From an uncultured Bacteroidota bacterium (GTDB taxonomy: Bacteria > Bacteroidota > Bacteroidia > Bacteroidales > UBA12481), in the NCBI GenBank assembly GCA_903851365.1, contig CAINOB010000018.1:1-64000 (forward strand): DNA of 64,000 bases. The letters run 5' to 3'. The notes beneath the pieces were generated by a model. The model made no database searches, was not told where the DNA came from, and saw only the letters and a program-made list of their open reading frames with translations. Each line of letters starts with the position of its first letter. The first letter of the stretch is position 1. Shown piece after piece: positions 44,801 through 52,250 of this stretch. Both the position numbers and the translations under genes were made by a program.

Positions 44801-45273
44801 GTGGCGGATCAGGCAACATGTACACGGAAAAGGAATATTCTGATTTTATTTTCCGGTTTGAATATCAGCTCACTCCTGGTGCCAATAATGGTATCGGCAT
44901 ACGTGCTCCTTTGGAGGGTGATGCTGCCTATGTTGGAATGGAAATTCAGGTGCTCGACAATACGGCGCCGGTATATGCCAACCTGCAGAAATATCAGTAT
45001 CACGGTTCGGTTTACGGGGTGATTCCCGCACGCCGCGAGTTTGCGAAACCTCTGGGTGAATGGAACGAAGAGGAGATCTGGATTCAGGGAACGCATATCA
45101 AGGTGACACTGAACGGAACAGTTATCGTTGATGGAGACATTGCTGAAGCCAGCAAGAACGGCACTATCGACCATAACCAGCATCCGGGTTTGAAAAACGC
45201 TAAAGGACACATCGGATTTCTGGGGCACGGGTCGGTCCTGCGGTTCAGGAATGTGCGGATTAAGACGTTATAG
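41869..45273 (+). CDS. exported HEAT-repeat protein with two DUF1080 (3-keto-disaccharide hydrolase) domains
   Basis: An 1134-residue protein with signal peptide (about 1-24, LMGFSVQAQD). Residues about 30-720 are alpha-helical HEAT-like repeats (for example VMRSAALLALVKMQGKEVLP). The first DUF1080 domain spans about 732-925 (FVPMFNGKDLSGWQGLVENP, MWVDWRITKDGDSGIYLRGS) and the second about 944-1134 (FVALFNGKNLDGWVG, RFEYQLTPGANNGIGIRAP). DUF1080 proteins hydrolyse 3-keto-glycosides. The HEAT scaffold may bind polysaccharide or partners. It is co-directional with the dehydrogenase 44 bp upstream. Confidence 0.88.
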   Translation: MKTIKTIILSVIASALMGFSVQAQDVRLLSTKVADILAQMPANDLVQRDKAVQNLIQLGDQGIAEINKLIVPAGTGDDTNARFAISALSMVLGQDGTVQEADRLMISKAFIKAMDQATDKGIKSFYMYHLKFFANGEAAEPVAKYLSDEYLVEPAAAVLVGMKNHPGMKALKMALPEMKGKCQMVVVKGLGDYGAACADSAIRSLANTTDPKLKKIVLYALSQIGAKESAEVMVNAAKQVKFAYEPTEATRSLVRFTDNLAKSGEAVMTKRICNILVKECQSVDNNSNALAAMEVMTKNYGFEALDMLIAAVDNSDMKYRAGALRQAANIKDIAAVRKWIDKANTAQPEVAAEITAMLSQIGDPVALPFFRKAAVSDSPVMRSAALLALVKMQGKEVLPMVLADLKKATGAELDVCASTLNTIVGLKQIDQVAAALDEVPVIAKPVLINLIGARKATAQFDKILKLTADADPAVSAAAYKVLPLVSTAANTAALISLLETTKNPASVTNVQDALVSTALTVSNQNDRTKALIEAYKTKKALKEKLLGVLPRIGGDEALKLISAEFTAQKGASKDQAFAALTKWKDTKACDQLFAIASAGPEKYKAEAFTAYVGKISKSKINADQKLLLLRKVMVLAGTPDQKKLVIQGLDGNRTFLTLVYVSKYLDDKDIQNVAAHVAMGIAMPPSGTKEGMYGETVKGILTKCIAVISGEESDYAKENMRNWLAAMPKDAGFVPMFNGKDLSGWQGLVENPIARAKMSKDELAQKQKAVDATIGESWSVKDGMIVFNGKGNNLCSTKDYGDFEMWVDWRITKDGDSGIYLRGSPQVQIWDTTRHDVGAQVGSGGLYNNQKNPSKPTQVADNLVNDWNTFYIKMVGEKVTVKLNGITVVDNVTLENYWDRSIPIFPKGAIELQAHGTNLGFRDIYVREIKSEDYGLTVAEQADGFVALFNGKNLDGWVGNKTDYTVDNNEIAVAPAAGGGSGNMYTEKEYSDFIFRFEYQLTPGANNGIGIRAPLEGDAAYVGMEIQVLDNTAPVYANLQKYQYHGSVYGVIPARREFAKPLGEWNEEEIWIQGTHIKVTLNGTVIVDGDIAEASKNGTIDHNQHPGLKNAKGHIGFLGHGSVLRFRNVRIKTL

Positions 45274-45282
45274 CGCAGAAAT

Positions 45283-45418
45283 GGCAGAGGGCAAAAGGCA
45301 GAAGGCATAAATTAGTAAAAAGAAATAGGTTTTAAGAAATAATTAATAATCAGATTAATAGCGCCTTATAGCTTAATTCTTATTACTAATTTATGCCTTT
45401 TGCCTTTTGCCCTCTGCC
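45283..45418. repeat. inverted pair of heptamer arrays (36-bp arms)
   Basis: The left arm at 45283-45318 and right arm at 45383-45418 are inverted repeats matching at 35 of 36 positions, each made of 7-nt units of the type GCAGAGG, GCAAAAG and GCAGAAG. The 64-bp loop is AT-rich. It starts 9 nt after the stop of the HEAT/DUF1080 gene and ends 16 nt before the next ATG. Confidence 0.85.
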
Positions 45419-45434
45419 TTATTCCTGTTACACG

Positions 45435-45923
45435 ATGAATGATTCGCCTGCCATCCGCACCCGCCTGAATCCCTCTGATATCAGCGAAATCGTGCGTTAT
45501 CATGATGAGTATTATGCGGCTAATTATGGGTTTAACCATGATTTCGGCAGGTACGTGCTGGGACCGCTGACTGAGTTTTTTGAGCGGAACTCTCCCGATG
45601 AAAGAATCTGGCTGCTGGAAAATCAATCGGGTTTAAAGGGTTGTGTGGCATTGGTCAGGAATTCGGATGAGGAGTCTCAGCTGAGGTGGTTTTATGTTGA
45701 TGAATCGCTCCGCGGGCAAGGATATGGGCAGCAGTTAATAAACCTTTTGATCACCTTTGCCGTTGAAAAGAATTATCAGCGGATCATCCTTTGGACAGTC
45801 AGCCTGTTGGATGAGGCCCGGAGGGTTTATGAACGGAACGGATTTAAGCTCGAAGAAGAACACCTTTCTCAGGTTTGGGGAAAGGAGTTGTTAGAGCAGA
45901 AATTTGTGAAGACAATTTGCTAA
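45435..45923 (+). CDS. GNAT family N-acetyltransferase
   Basis: A 162-residue GNAT enzyme using acetyl-CoA. Motif A is LRWFYVDESLRGQGYGQQLI (RGQGYG binds the pyrophosphate of CoA), and motif B is DEARRVYERNGFKLEEE. The acceptor is unknown. The start MNDSPAIRTR at 45435 is preferred; the upstream in-frame ATG at 45393 lies inside the inverted repeat. The last codons and stop (TIC-stop) fall in the octamer array that follows. Confidence 0.88.
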   Translation: MNDSPAIRTRLNPSDISEIVRYHDEYYAANYGFNHDFGRYVLGPLTEFFERNSPDERIWLLENQSGLKGCVALVRNSDEESQLRWFYVDESLRGQGYGQQLINLLITFAVEKNYQRIILWTVSLLDEARRVYERNGFKLEEEHLSQVWGKELLEQKFVKTIC

Positions 45924-45969
45924 TTTGACAATTTGCTAATTTGCTAATTCGACAATTTGACAATTTGTT
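45911..45969. repeat. octamer array over the GNAT stop codon
   Basis: Seven units in 8-nt phase with slippage (AATTTGCT, AATTTGAC, AATTTGCT, AATTCGAC types) start inside the last codons of the GNAT gene and run to near the MgtC gene. It is the longest octamer array in the window. Confidence 0.75.
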
Positions 45970-45992
45970 GGTGTATTGATTGGGAATGAATT

Positions 45993-46424
45993 ATGGATCT
46001 AAAAGATTTTATCATCAGATTGCTGGTGGCAATGCTTTCCGGAATCCTGATCGGGCTGGAGAGGCAGATTCACCACAAGAGTGCCGGAATGCGGACTAAT
46101 GCGCTTGTGGCAATGGGTTCCGCTATTTTTGTCATGATATCCTTTCAGATAACTGCGGAGAAAGGTGGCGATTCAACCAGGATAATCGGTCAGATAGTTA
46201 CAGGCATCGGCTTCCTTGGAGCAGGCGTCATTCTCCATCAGGGAATGAATATCCAGGGCCTGACCACGGCTGCTACCATCTGGTGCAGCTCAGGTATCGG
46301 GTGCCTTGCTGCAACAGGTTATTTTGCGGAGGTTGCAGTTGCCGTGGTTGCTGTTATATTTGTCAACGTTTTCGTTCGCCTTTTAGATGATTGGATACGA
46401 AAACCGGAAAGCCACGAAACATGA
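45993..46424 (+). CDS. MgtC/SapB family membrane protein
   Basis: A 143-residue protein with four hydrophobic segments, the membrane part of the MgtC/SapB family. Diagnostic pieces are LSGILIGLERQIHHKSAGMRTNALVAMGSA (split over 20-50) and GIGFLGAGVILHQG. MgtC proteins affect Mg2+ homeostasis and F-type ATPase in pathogens; the short form lacks the C-terminal ACT-like domain. It overlaps the following PAP2 gene by ATGA. Confidence 0.9.
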   Translation: MDLKDFIIRLLVAMLSGILIGLERQIHHKSAGMRTNALVAMGSAIFVMISFQITAEKGGDSTRIIGQIVTGIGFLGAGVILHQGMNIQGLTTAATIWCSSGIGCLAATGYFAEVAVAVVAVIFVNVFVRLLDDWIRKPESHET

Positions 46425-47209
46425 TAGAGACGGATTTACCTGTAAAGCAAAATATTGGTTTCAAACCCGGAACAGGCATTCTTTGGCTTCTCATAACATT
46501 GGCTCTGTCGTTACCGCTGGTATCCACTGCCCAGAATTCGCGATTCAAACCTTTTAATCCGGATGATTCGGTTTATCTGGTAACCGGCAAAAAGTTGATT
46601 ATCCCAACAGTCCTGATGGCTTATGGCTTTGGCCAATTTATGGTTGAGCCCATCAGGAGCCTAAACCTGAATATCAGGAATCAGATTGTCAGCAAAGTTT
46701 CACAACCCTTTCATTTAGATAATTATTCGCAGTATGCGCCTGCAGTGGCTGTTTATGGGTTGAATTTTCTGGGAGTTAAGGGGAAGCATAATTTTATTGA
46801 TCGCTCGGTGATCATTGCAACAGCAGCAGTCATCATGGGGGTATCGGTTGAGGGGATGAAAACCATTACCCATGTTGCGCGGCCTGACGGATCAGGCTTT
46901 GATGCTTTCCCATCGGGTCATACCGCAACGGCCTTTACCTGTGCGGAATTTTTATATCAGGAATATAAGGATGTATCTATCTGGTATGGTATTGCAGGTT
47001 ATACAGTGGCTGCCGGAACGGGTTTTCTAAGGATGTACAACAACCGTCATTGGCTCACCGACGTTGTGGCCGGAGCAGGATTCGGCATCCTGAGCACAAA
47101 ATTGGCTTACTGGGTTTTTCCAAAAATCAGGAAACTTTATTCCAAGGATATTAAAATCAGTTTCTCCTTGATCCCTCCTATAGATTTCAGTCATGGCCCG
47201 GTTCGATAA
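46421..47209 (+). CDS. PAP2 family phosphatase
   Basis: A 262-residue membrane phosphatase. The PAP2 motifs are partly visible: KTITHVARPDGSG for motif 1, AFPSGHTATAFT for motif 2 and NNRHWLTDVVAGAGFG for motif 3 (His-x3-Asp). A hydrophobic segment near 20-40 anchors the N-terminus, and the catalytic domain probably faces the periplasm. The ATG at 46421 overlaps the MgtC stop (ATGA). Its end overlaps the MFS gene by 17 bp, so mgtC, this gene and the MFS gene form one translationally coupled unit. Confidence 0.88.
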   Translation: MIETDLPVKQNIGFKPGTGILWLLITLALSLPLVSTAQNSRFKPFNPDDSVYLVTGKKLIIPTVLMAYGFGQFMVEPIRSLNLNIRNQIVSKVSQPFHLDNYSQYAPAVAVYGLNFLGVKGKHNFIDRSVIIATAAVIMGVSVEGMKTITHVARPDGSGFDAFPSGHTATAFTCAEFLYQEYKDVSIWYGIAGYTVAAGTGFLRMYNNRHWLTDVVAGAGFGILSTKLAYWVFPKIRKLYSKDIKISFSLIPPIDFSHGPVR

Positions 47210-49844
47210 ATTATTGAGCCCATTTAGTGCCCTGCGTGAGAAACTATTTGCACGATTATATGTAGCCCAGGCTGTCAGTCTGTTGGGCGATGCAGTCACC
47301 TGGCTGGGTATTGCCCTACTGGCCTTTGAATTCGGGGGCGACCATTCGGCCCGTATCCTTTCTATAGCCCTGACGCTAAGGGTAACAGCCTACATTATTT
47401 TTGGTCCGTATGCGGGTGTGCTGGCTGATCGTATCGACCGGAAAAAGATATTGTATACCACCCATTTTATCAGGATGGCCATAGTCGCGACATTGCCATT
47501 TGTTCATTCTCTTTGGCAATTGTATGTGCTGATATTCCTGTTGAATATTTTCCACGCCTTTTTTACCCCTGCATTTAAATCAGCTATACCACAGGTGATT
47601 GCCAACAGGGAAAATTATTCCAATGCCATTATTTTATCAAACGGAACCTGGCAGCTGTTAGGCATGCTCGGACCGGGACTGGCTGGCGGTTTGGCTGCCT
47701 TTTTGGGAGCCCGGCAAATATTCTTTTTTGATGCGGTAACATTCGTAGTTGCTGCTTTTCTGATTCTGGCTATACCTGGAAAACTGATTGCCGGAAAAGT
47801 TCCGGCTACTACTCAGCTGCGGGTAAGCGTTTGGAAGGATATCACCATCGGTACCAGACTGCTATTCAAGAGCCGGCCACTGCGGTTTGCGGTGATGATT
47901 GAAATGATCATCGCAATTGCCGGTGCCCAGATTTTTGTCAATACCGTAGGATTAGTGAAAGGAGGGATGGGATATAACGATCAGTATTATGGCTATGTGA
48001 TGATGGCCTTTGGAATCGGGGCAACACTGGCCGCGTTCTTTTCCAATACCATCGACAGAAGTAAGAATAAGCGGTTCTTGCTTTTATTGGCGGCAACTCT
48101 CATAATATCTGCCATTTCGTTTGCCAATTTTGTGCCATATCCAGTTCTTTTATTCTTATGGATATTTGCTGGACTGGGGCAGGGCTTCACTTATCTTCCT
48201 TCACAAATCATGGTTGCCGAGACTATACCGATTCACGAGCAGGGAAGAGTTTATGGAGCCCATTTTGCATGGATACACTTGTTCTGGGGGTTTGGATACA
48301 TACTTGCGGGAATTACCGGAAGTTATTTTAATTCACGCGAATTCCTGGCCGGGGGAGCCATTTCTCTTATTCTTTTTCTGATAGCTGTCGCAACATCTCT
48401 CGGGAAATCAAAAAGCTTACTGATCCTTTTCGCTCTAGGTTTGGTATTTTCAGCTTGCGACAAAAACCATGCACCGGTAATTTCTGGCGTGGTGTGCACA
48501 CCGGAGACCCGAAGTGCTGGTACACTTTTTACCTTAAGAGCCACCGCTTCCGACGAGGACTTCGATATTCTCACCTATCACTGGAGTGCGGGGGGAGGGG
48601 TTTTTACTGATTCGGCTAACCAGTGGCAGACCAAGTGGAAATCGCCGGTTGATGGGAATGGCAAAACTTACACCCCGAGAATTACAGCATCTGATGGAAA
48701 GGCGGAGACTTCCTTCGACTATCCGATCCAGCTTTCGGAACCCGTCTTTGGTGATGTATCAGGATTTGCCTACTTCAATAATTGCACGATTCCGGTGGCT
48801 GGCGCTTTAATCTCGTTAGATGATAAAACGTCGCTTACTGATTCCACGGGATATTTTGAATTGACGGATATCCCGGTCGGCAACTGTTCCATCAAGGCAA
48901 CCAAGGCAGATTTTTCTCCGGCTCAGATCAGCGTGACAATCATGAAATCAGTCAATCTGAAAGTCAGGATTCCGATGATCTCAGTTCTTTATACCAGTAA
49001 ATTGTCGGGCATTGTAAAGGGACAGGATAGTTTGCCCATTGGCGGAGCTACTGTGACCATGCTGAATCCTGATAAAACAGAGAGTAAATTAACAGCAGTA
49101 ACCAATGCTGCAGGATTTTACAGGATCTGGTATGTGCCACTCGGCCAAAGGAATATTGTTGCCCGTAAAGCCCAGACTGAAGAATTTGGATTTGCTGAGG
49201 TATCGCTGAATCTGGCGATTAACCTTCCCGACTATCTGCTCGACATTGAAATGAGAAAATATAATCTCATGGGTACCTTCTCCGACAACCGCGACCAGCA
49301 TCAATACGGATATAAAATTTATGGTGGGCAAACCTGGATGACCGAGAATCTTTCGTATCTGCCAACGGTTAATCCGGCAAAGGATGCCTCTGATAATATC
49401 GCGTATTATTATGTATACGGTTACGAAGGCAAGAATGTGGATGAAGCAAAAGCAACCTCAAATTTTACCAGCTATGGTGTATTATATAATTGGGCTGCCT
49501 CGCAGAAGGCCTGTCCGCTCGGCTGGCACCTGCCCAGTGATGTGGAATGGAAGATCCTGGAAAATTATCTGGGTTCCGATGCCGGTGTCCGAATGAAGTC
49601 AGCTTCAGGCTGGTATAATCACGGTAACGGTTCGAATCTGAGTGGATTTAATGCATATCCTGCCGGCTCACGCGATGATGCTAACGGATTTAATGGACTG
49701 GAACATCTGACAGTATTCTGGTCGAATACAATCGTTATTGGCCGGGGTGCCTGGAGCCGCTCGTTTTATAACGATGATAATGTCGTCCATCATTTTACCA
49801 ATGCCCTGAAATCCGGCTCGTCGATCAGGTGCATGAAAGATTAG
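47193..49844 (+). CDS. MFS transporter fused to lipoprotein-like FISUMP module
   Basis: An 883-residue fusion. Residues about 1-405 are a 12-TM MFS transporter (MFS_3/enterobactin-exporter-like, with GVLADRIDRKKILY in the 2-3 loop). Then SLLILFALGLVFSAC (about 408-422) is a lipoprotein-type signal with Cys422 at the lipobox. After it come an Ig/FN3-like domain (about 427-515), two CarboxypepD_reg-like domains (about 523-600, 603-680) and a FISUMP domain (704-883: KIYGGQTWMTENLSYLP, KACPLGWHLPSDVEWKI). No stop or ATG/GTG/TTG start is seen at the junction. The signal would act as a 13th membrane segment placing the C-terminus in the periplasm. Confidence 0.8.
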   Translation: MARFDKLLSPFSALREKLFARLYVAQAVSLLGDAVTWLGIALLAFEFGGDHSARILSIALTLRVTAYIIFGPYAGVLADRIDRKKILYTTHFIRMAIVATLPFVHSLWQLYVLIFLLNIFHAFFTPAFKSAIPQVIANRENYSNAIILSNGTWQLLGMLGPGLAGGLAAFLGARQIFFFDAVTFVVAAFLILAIPGKLIAGKVPATTQLRVSVWKDITIGTRLLFKSRPLRFAVMIEMIIAIAGAQIFVNTVGLVKGGMGYNDQYYGYVMMAFGIGATLAAFFSNTIDRSKNKRFLLLLAATLIISAISFANFVPYPVLLFLWIFAGLGQGFTYLPSQIMVAETIPIHEQGRVYGAHFAWIHLFWGFGYILAGITGSYFNSREFLAGGAISLILFLIAVATSLGKSKSLLILFALGLVFSACDKNHAPVISGVVCTPETRSAGTLFTLRATASDEDFDILTYHWSAGGGVFTDSANQWQTKWKSPVDGNGKTYTPRITASDGKAETSFDYPIQLSEPVFGDVSGFAYFNNCTIPVAGALISLDDKTSLTDSTGYFELTDIPVGNCSIKATKADFSPAQISVTIMKSVNLKVRIPMISVLYTSKLSGIVKGQDSLPIGGATVTMLNPDKTESKLTAVTNAAGFYRIWYVPLGQRNIVARKAQTEEFGFAEVSLNLAINLPDYLLDIEMRKYNLMGTFSDNRDQHQYGYKIYGGQTWMTENLSYLPTVNPAKDASDNIAYYYVYGYEGKNVDEAKATSNFTSYGVLYNWAASQKACPLGWHLPSDVEWKILENYLGSDAGVRMKSASGWYNHGNGSNLSGFNAYPAGSRDDANGFNGLEHLTVFWSNTIVIGRGAWSRSFYNDDNVVHHFTNALKSGSSIRCMKD

Positions 49845-52100
49845 CTAAAGCGAGCCGATCATCAATTTACCTGTGACAGATTTATTTCCGGCAACCAAAC
49901 GGTAGAAGTAAATCCCCGGTGTCAGGTTGCCTCTGGAGAATTCGATTTCATGATGACCCAGTGTCATCTCCTCCTTGATAAGCGTGGCCTGGCATCTGCC
50001 GTTCAGGTCGTAAACCGATAAGTTTACATTGCTGCTCGACGGCAAATCGAACCAGATAGTGGCATCAGTGGTAAATGGATTAGGGTAACAGCCCGAATCG
50101 AAAGCATTTATAGCAGGGGAATCATCGATACCGGTGGGATTGCAGGTTCTGAACTGCACACCATCGAGCCAGATAGTAAATCCGGAATCCCAGGTGTCGG
50201 CATGGAATTCGACATAATTTGTTTGAGCAAGATCCATGTTTCCGACGGTACTCCTGACATATGAAGTATTGCCTTTCAGAGGGATCCTGTACTTTTTCCA
50301 GCTGTTTTTAGCATTATTAAGGAGCGATGTTGAGGCTGTGTACTTATAATATCCACCGGTAAAATTGCCGACCCTGATGGTGAAGTTTTGAAATCCATAT
50401 GCCGATTTATTGACCGTTTTCACCCAAAAGGTCAGCGTGTCGGAAGCCGACAGGTTCCAGATGGCCAGTGAATCTTCACCAGGACGGTAGTTCATGGCAA
50501 TATCGAATCCCAGTGGAGTATACAGCTTGACAGAGGAAGCGCCCACTTTTTTATCGGTATAATCAAACTCGAGAACTTCTGGCAAAAACAATCCGTAACC
50601 CTGATCACGATAAACGGTCCATACCGATGGACGCTCGGCCATGTCGCACGGGGGATCATAGGAGACTGCCGGTTCCGATCCGCGAACATAAGGCTGATAG
50701 TTTACATTGCCCGCTATCTTATTGTGAATCAGACTGTCAACATTCGGTATAAATGTATTATTAATGGCATTAACCGGATCGGTGGAGGTGTTCTGTATGA
50801 ACCAGAAAGTCGGCGACTTGAATGTATTGCCGGTGAGGGTATCATTAAAGGATTGCCCTTCGAGATAAATATCATTGTATTGATTGTAGTTGAACTGGTT
50901 TTCCTTGACAACCAGGTGCTCGGTATTTATTGCGCTGATCGCTTTTTCGTTACCTTCCAGCACATTGCCTGTAATATTGTAGTCGTGTGAGAACTGTTGT
51001 CCGTAAGGCTCAATGACGCCGCCTTCCCAAAGTTCGAATCCCAGGGGGTTACTCTTGATGCTATTGCTGACAAATTTGTTATTGTAACCGCGGTCAACGG
51101 CGATACCTGATTTAAAATTTCCGATAATCTGATTGTCGGCCACCAGTGAGTTAAAGCTATACCCGAGCCAGAACCCATAATCGCTGTAGTTGCAGCGGTT
51201 TCCGCGGTAAACGTTTCCGTCGGCAAAGGTGGCCTCAATCGCGTTGTGGGGCGAATAGGAGCAGTCGTTATATCCGAAATAATTATGGTTGGGCGTGCCC
51301 GAATATTCGTACTGCCCGAGAAATACACCGTCGCCGGAATAGGTGAGATCATTATTGGTCACCACATTATCGTTTGATACGATCAGGAGGATGGCAGCAC
51401 AGTCACTGGGATCAGTCTTGCGGTTTACGTGAGAACAATTATTGTGCGTTATCGTGCAATTATTGGTGAAATTCATGCGGATTCCGAACCCGCAGTTCCA
51501 GTTCAGCAAGTTGTCGTGAATGGTCATGCTGTCGCATTCATACATGGCAATTCCATCGTTTTGCTGAACCATTTGGTTTCCGAATAATTCAGAACCTGCA
51601 CACCTCTGCATGAGCACGCCACCGCCAAGGGCCGCCGTGTAATCGGTCCAGATGGAGATCCAGCCGAGTGTGTCTTTTTTGTTATAGGAGAAATTATTGT
51701 CATTAATTACCAGGTTGGATGACTGTCTGGCGGTCACAGCGTAATAGAAATTTTTTACCGACGAAAAGTTCTTTATGGTGATATTCCGCGAGTTTTGGAT
51801 ATAAATCAGGTACCCTTCAAAACCGGTGCCGGTGACATTCACACTATCGCCATCGATGGTAATATTTTCCTTGTCGACGATGCGGATAACGCCATCTTTA
51901 GCCATATCAGCGAAGGAATAGGTTCCGCTTTTTATCCTGATATTCGAATTCGATGCGATGTCCATGTTGTCGGTAAGAGAAACAACAGACTGGGATAATA
52001 GGGCAGAAGGGCAAAAGGGCAAGAGGGCAAAAAGGAAAGTAAAAAGGCTCAAGGCGCGAGGCGCAAGGCTCGGGCGAAGGTGAAAGCGGAGAAATTTCAT
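49845..52100 (-). CDS. T9SS-secreted right-handed beta-helix protein
   Basis: A 751-residue secreted protein. The signal peptide (about 1-37) is followed by a right-handed parallel beta-helix (about 60-480) with NosD-like turns such as NNCTITHNNCSHVN and NDNVVTNNDLTYSGDGVFL, a jelly-roll carbohydrate-binding-like domain (about 490-655, DTLTFWVKTVNKSAYGFQNF) and a T9SS type A sorting domain (YPNPFTTDATIWFDLP to GKLMIGSL). It may bind or cleave polysaccharide; no catalytic residues are assigned. The start MKFLRFHLRP at 52100 is supported by a -7 box just upstream. The signal peptide is encoded by a repeat array. Confidence 0.85.
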   Translation of the reverse strand: MKFLRFHLRPSLAPRALSLFTFLFALLPFCPSALLSQSVVSLTDNMDIASNSNIRIKSGTYSFADMAKDGVIRIVDKENITIDGDSVNVTGTGFEGYLIYIQNSRNITIKNFSSVKNFYYAVTARQSSNLVINDNNFSYNKKDTLGWISIWTDYTAALGGGVLMQRCAGSELFGNQMVQQNDGIAMYECDSMTIHDNLLNWNCGFGIRMNFTNNCTITHNNCSHVNRKTDPSDCAAILLIVSNDNVVTNNDLTYSGDGVFLGQYEYSGTPNHNYFGYNDCSYSPHNAIEATFADGNVYRGNRCNYSDYGFWLGYSFNSLVADNQIIGNFKSGIAVDRGYNNKFVSNSIKSNPLGFELWEGGVIEPYGQQFSHDYNITGNVLEGNEKAISAINTEHLVVKENQFNYNQYNDIYLEGQSFNDTLTGNTFKSPTFWFIQNTSTDPVNAINNTFIPNVDSLIHNKIAGNVNYQPYVRGSEPAVSYDPPCDMAERPSVWTVYRDQGYGLFLPEVLEFDYTDKKVGASSVKLYTPLGFDIAMNYRPGEDSLAIWNLSASDTLTFWVKTVNKSAYGFQNFTIRVGNFTGGYYKYTASTSLLNNAKNSWKKYRIPLKGNTSYVRSTVGNMDLAQTNYVEFHADTWDSGFTIWLDGVQFRTCNPTGIDDSPAINAFDSGCYPNPFTTDATIWFDLPSSSNVNLSVYDLNGRCQATLIKEEMTLGHHEIEFSRGNLTPGIYFYRLVAGNKSVTGKLMIGSL
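52000..52089. repeat. octamer/heptamer array encoding a signal peptide
   Basis: Six 8-nt units (AGGGCAGA, AGGGCAAA, AGGGCAAG types) from 52000 are followed by six 7-nt units (CTCAAGG, CGCGAGG, CGCAAGG types) up to 52089. Read on the minus strand they encode residues 4-34 of the beta-helix protein. Confidence 0.85.
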
Positions 52101-52117
52101 AAGTCGGTAGTTTGACC

Positions 52118-52125
52118 CAAAGGTA
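52118..52125 (-). promoter_or_regulatory. -7 box for the beta-helix protein gene
   Basis: TACCTTTG on the minus strand is an exact TAnnTTTG match 17 nt before the ATG at 52100. It rules out the longer in-frame start at 52268. Confidence 0.65.
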
Positions 52126-52168
52126 GCAATTGAGGCCGAAAATGAAGTACTAGATTCCATTTCAGAAT

Positions 52169-52217
52169 CTTCGACCCGACACCCGACACCCGATACCCGG
52201 CACCCGGTACCTGTTAT
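52169..52217. repeat. heptamer array between divergent genes
   Basis: Seven units in phase: CTTCGAC, CCGACAC (twice), CCGATAC, CCGGCAC, CCGGTAC and CTGTTAT. It lies between the promoters of the beta-helix gene and the AI-2E gene and ends 8 nt before the latter's -7 box. Confidence 0.75.
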
Positions 52218-52225
52218 TCTATTAT

Positions 52226-52233
52226 TATCTTTG
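52226..52233 (+). promoter_or_regulatory. -7 box for the second AI-2E gene
   Basis: TATCTTTG is an exact TAnnTTTG match 17 nt before the ATG at 52251. Confidence 0.65.
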
Positions 52234-52250
52234 TATAAAATCGAAGTAAA

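Noticed and set aside
45393..45434. Upstream extension of the GNAT gene
   Set aside because: The extra residues are encoded by the inverted repeat arm and lack any similarity; ATG at 45435 gives a normal GNAT N-terminus.
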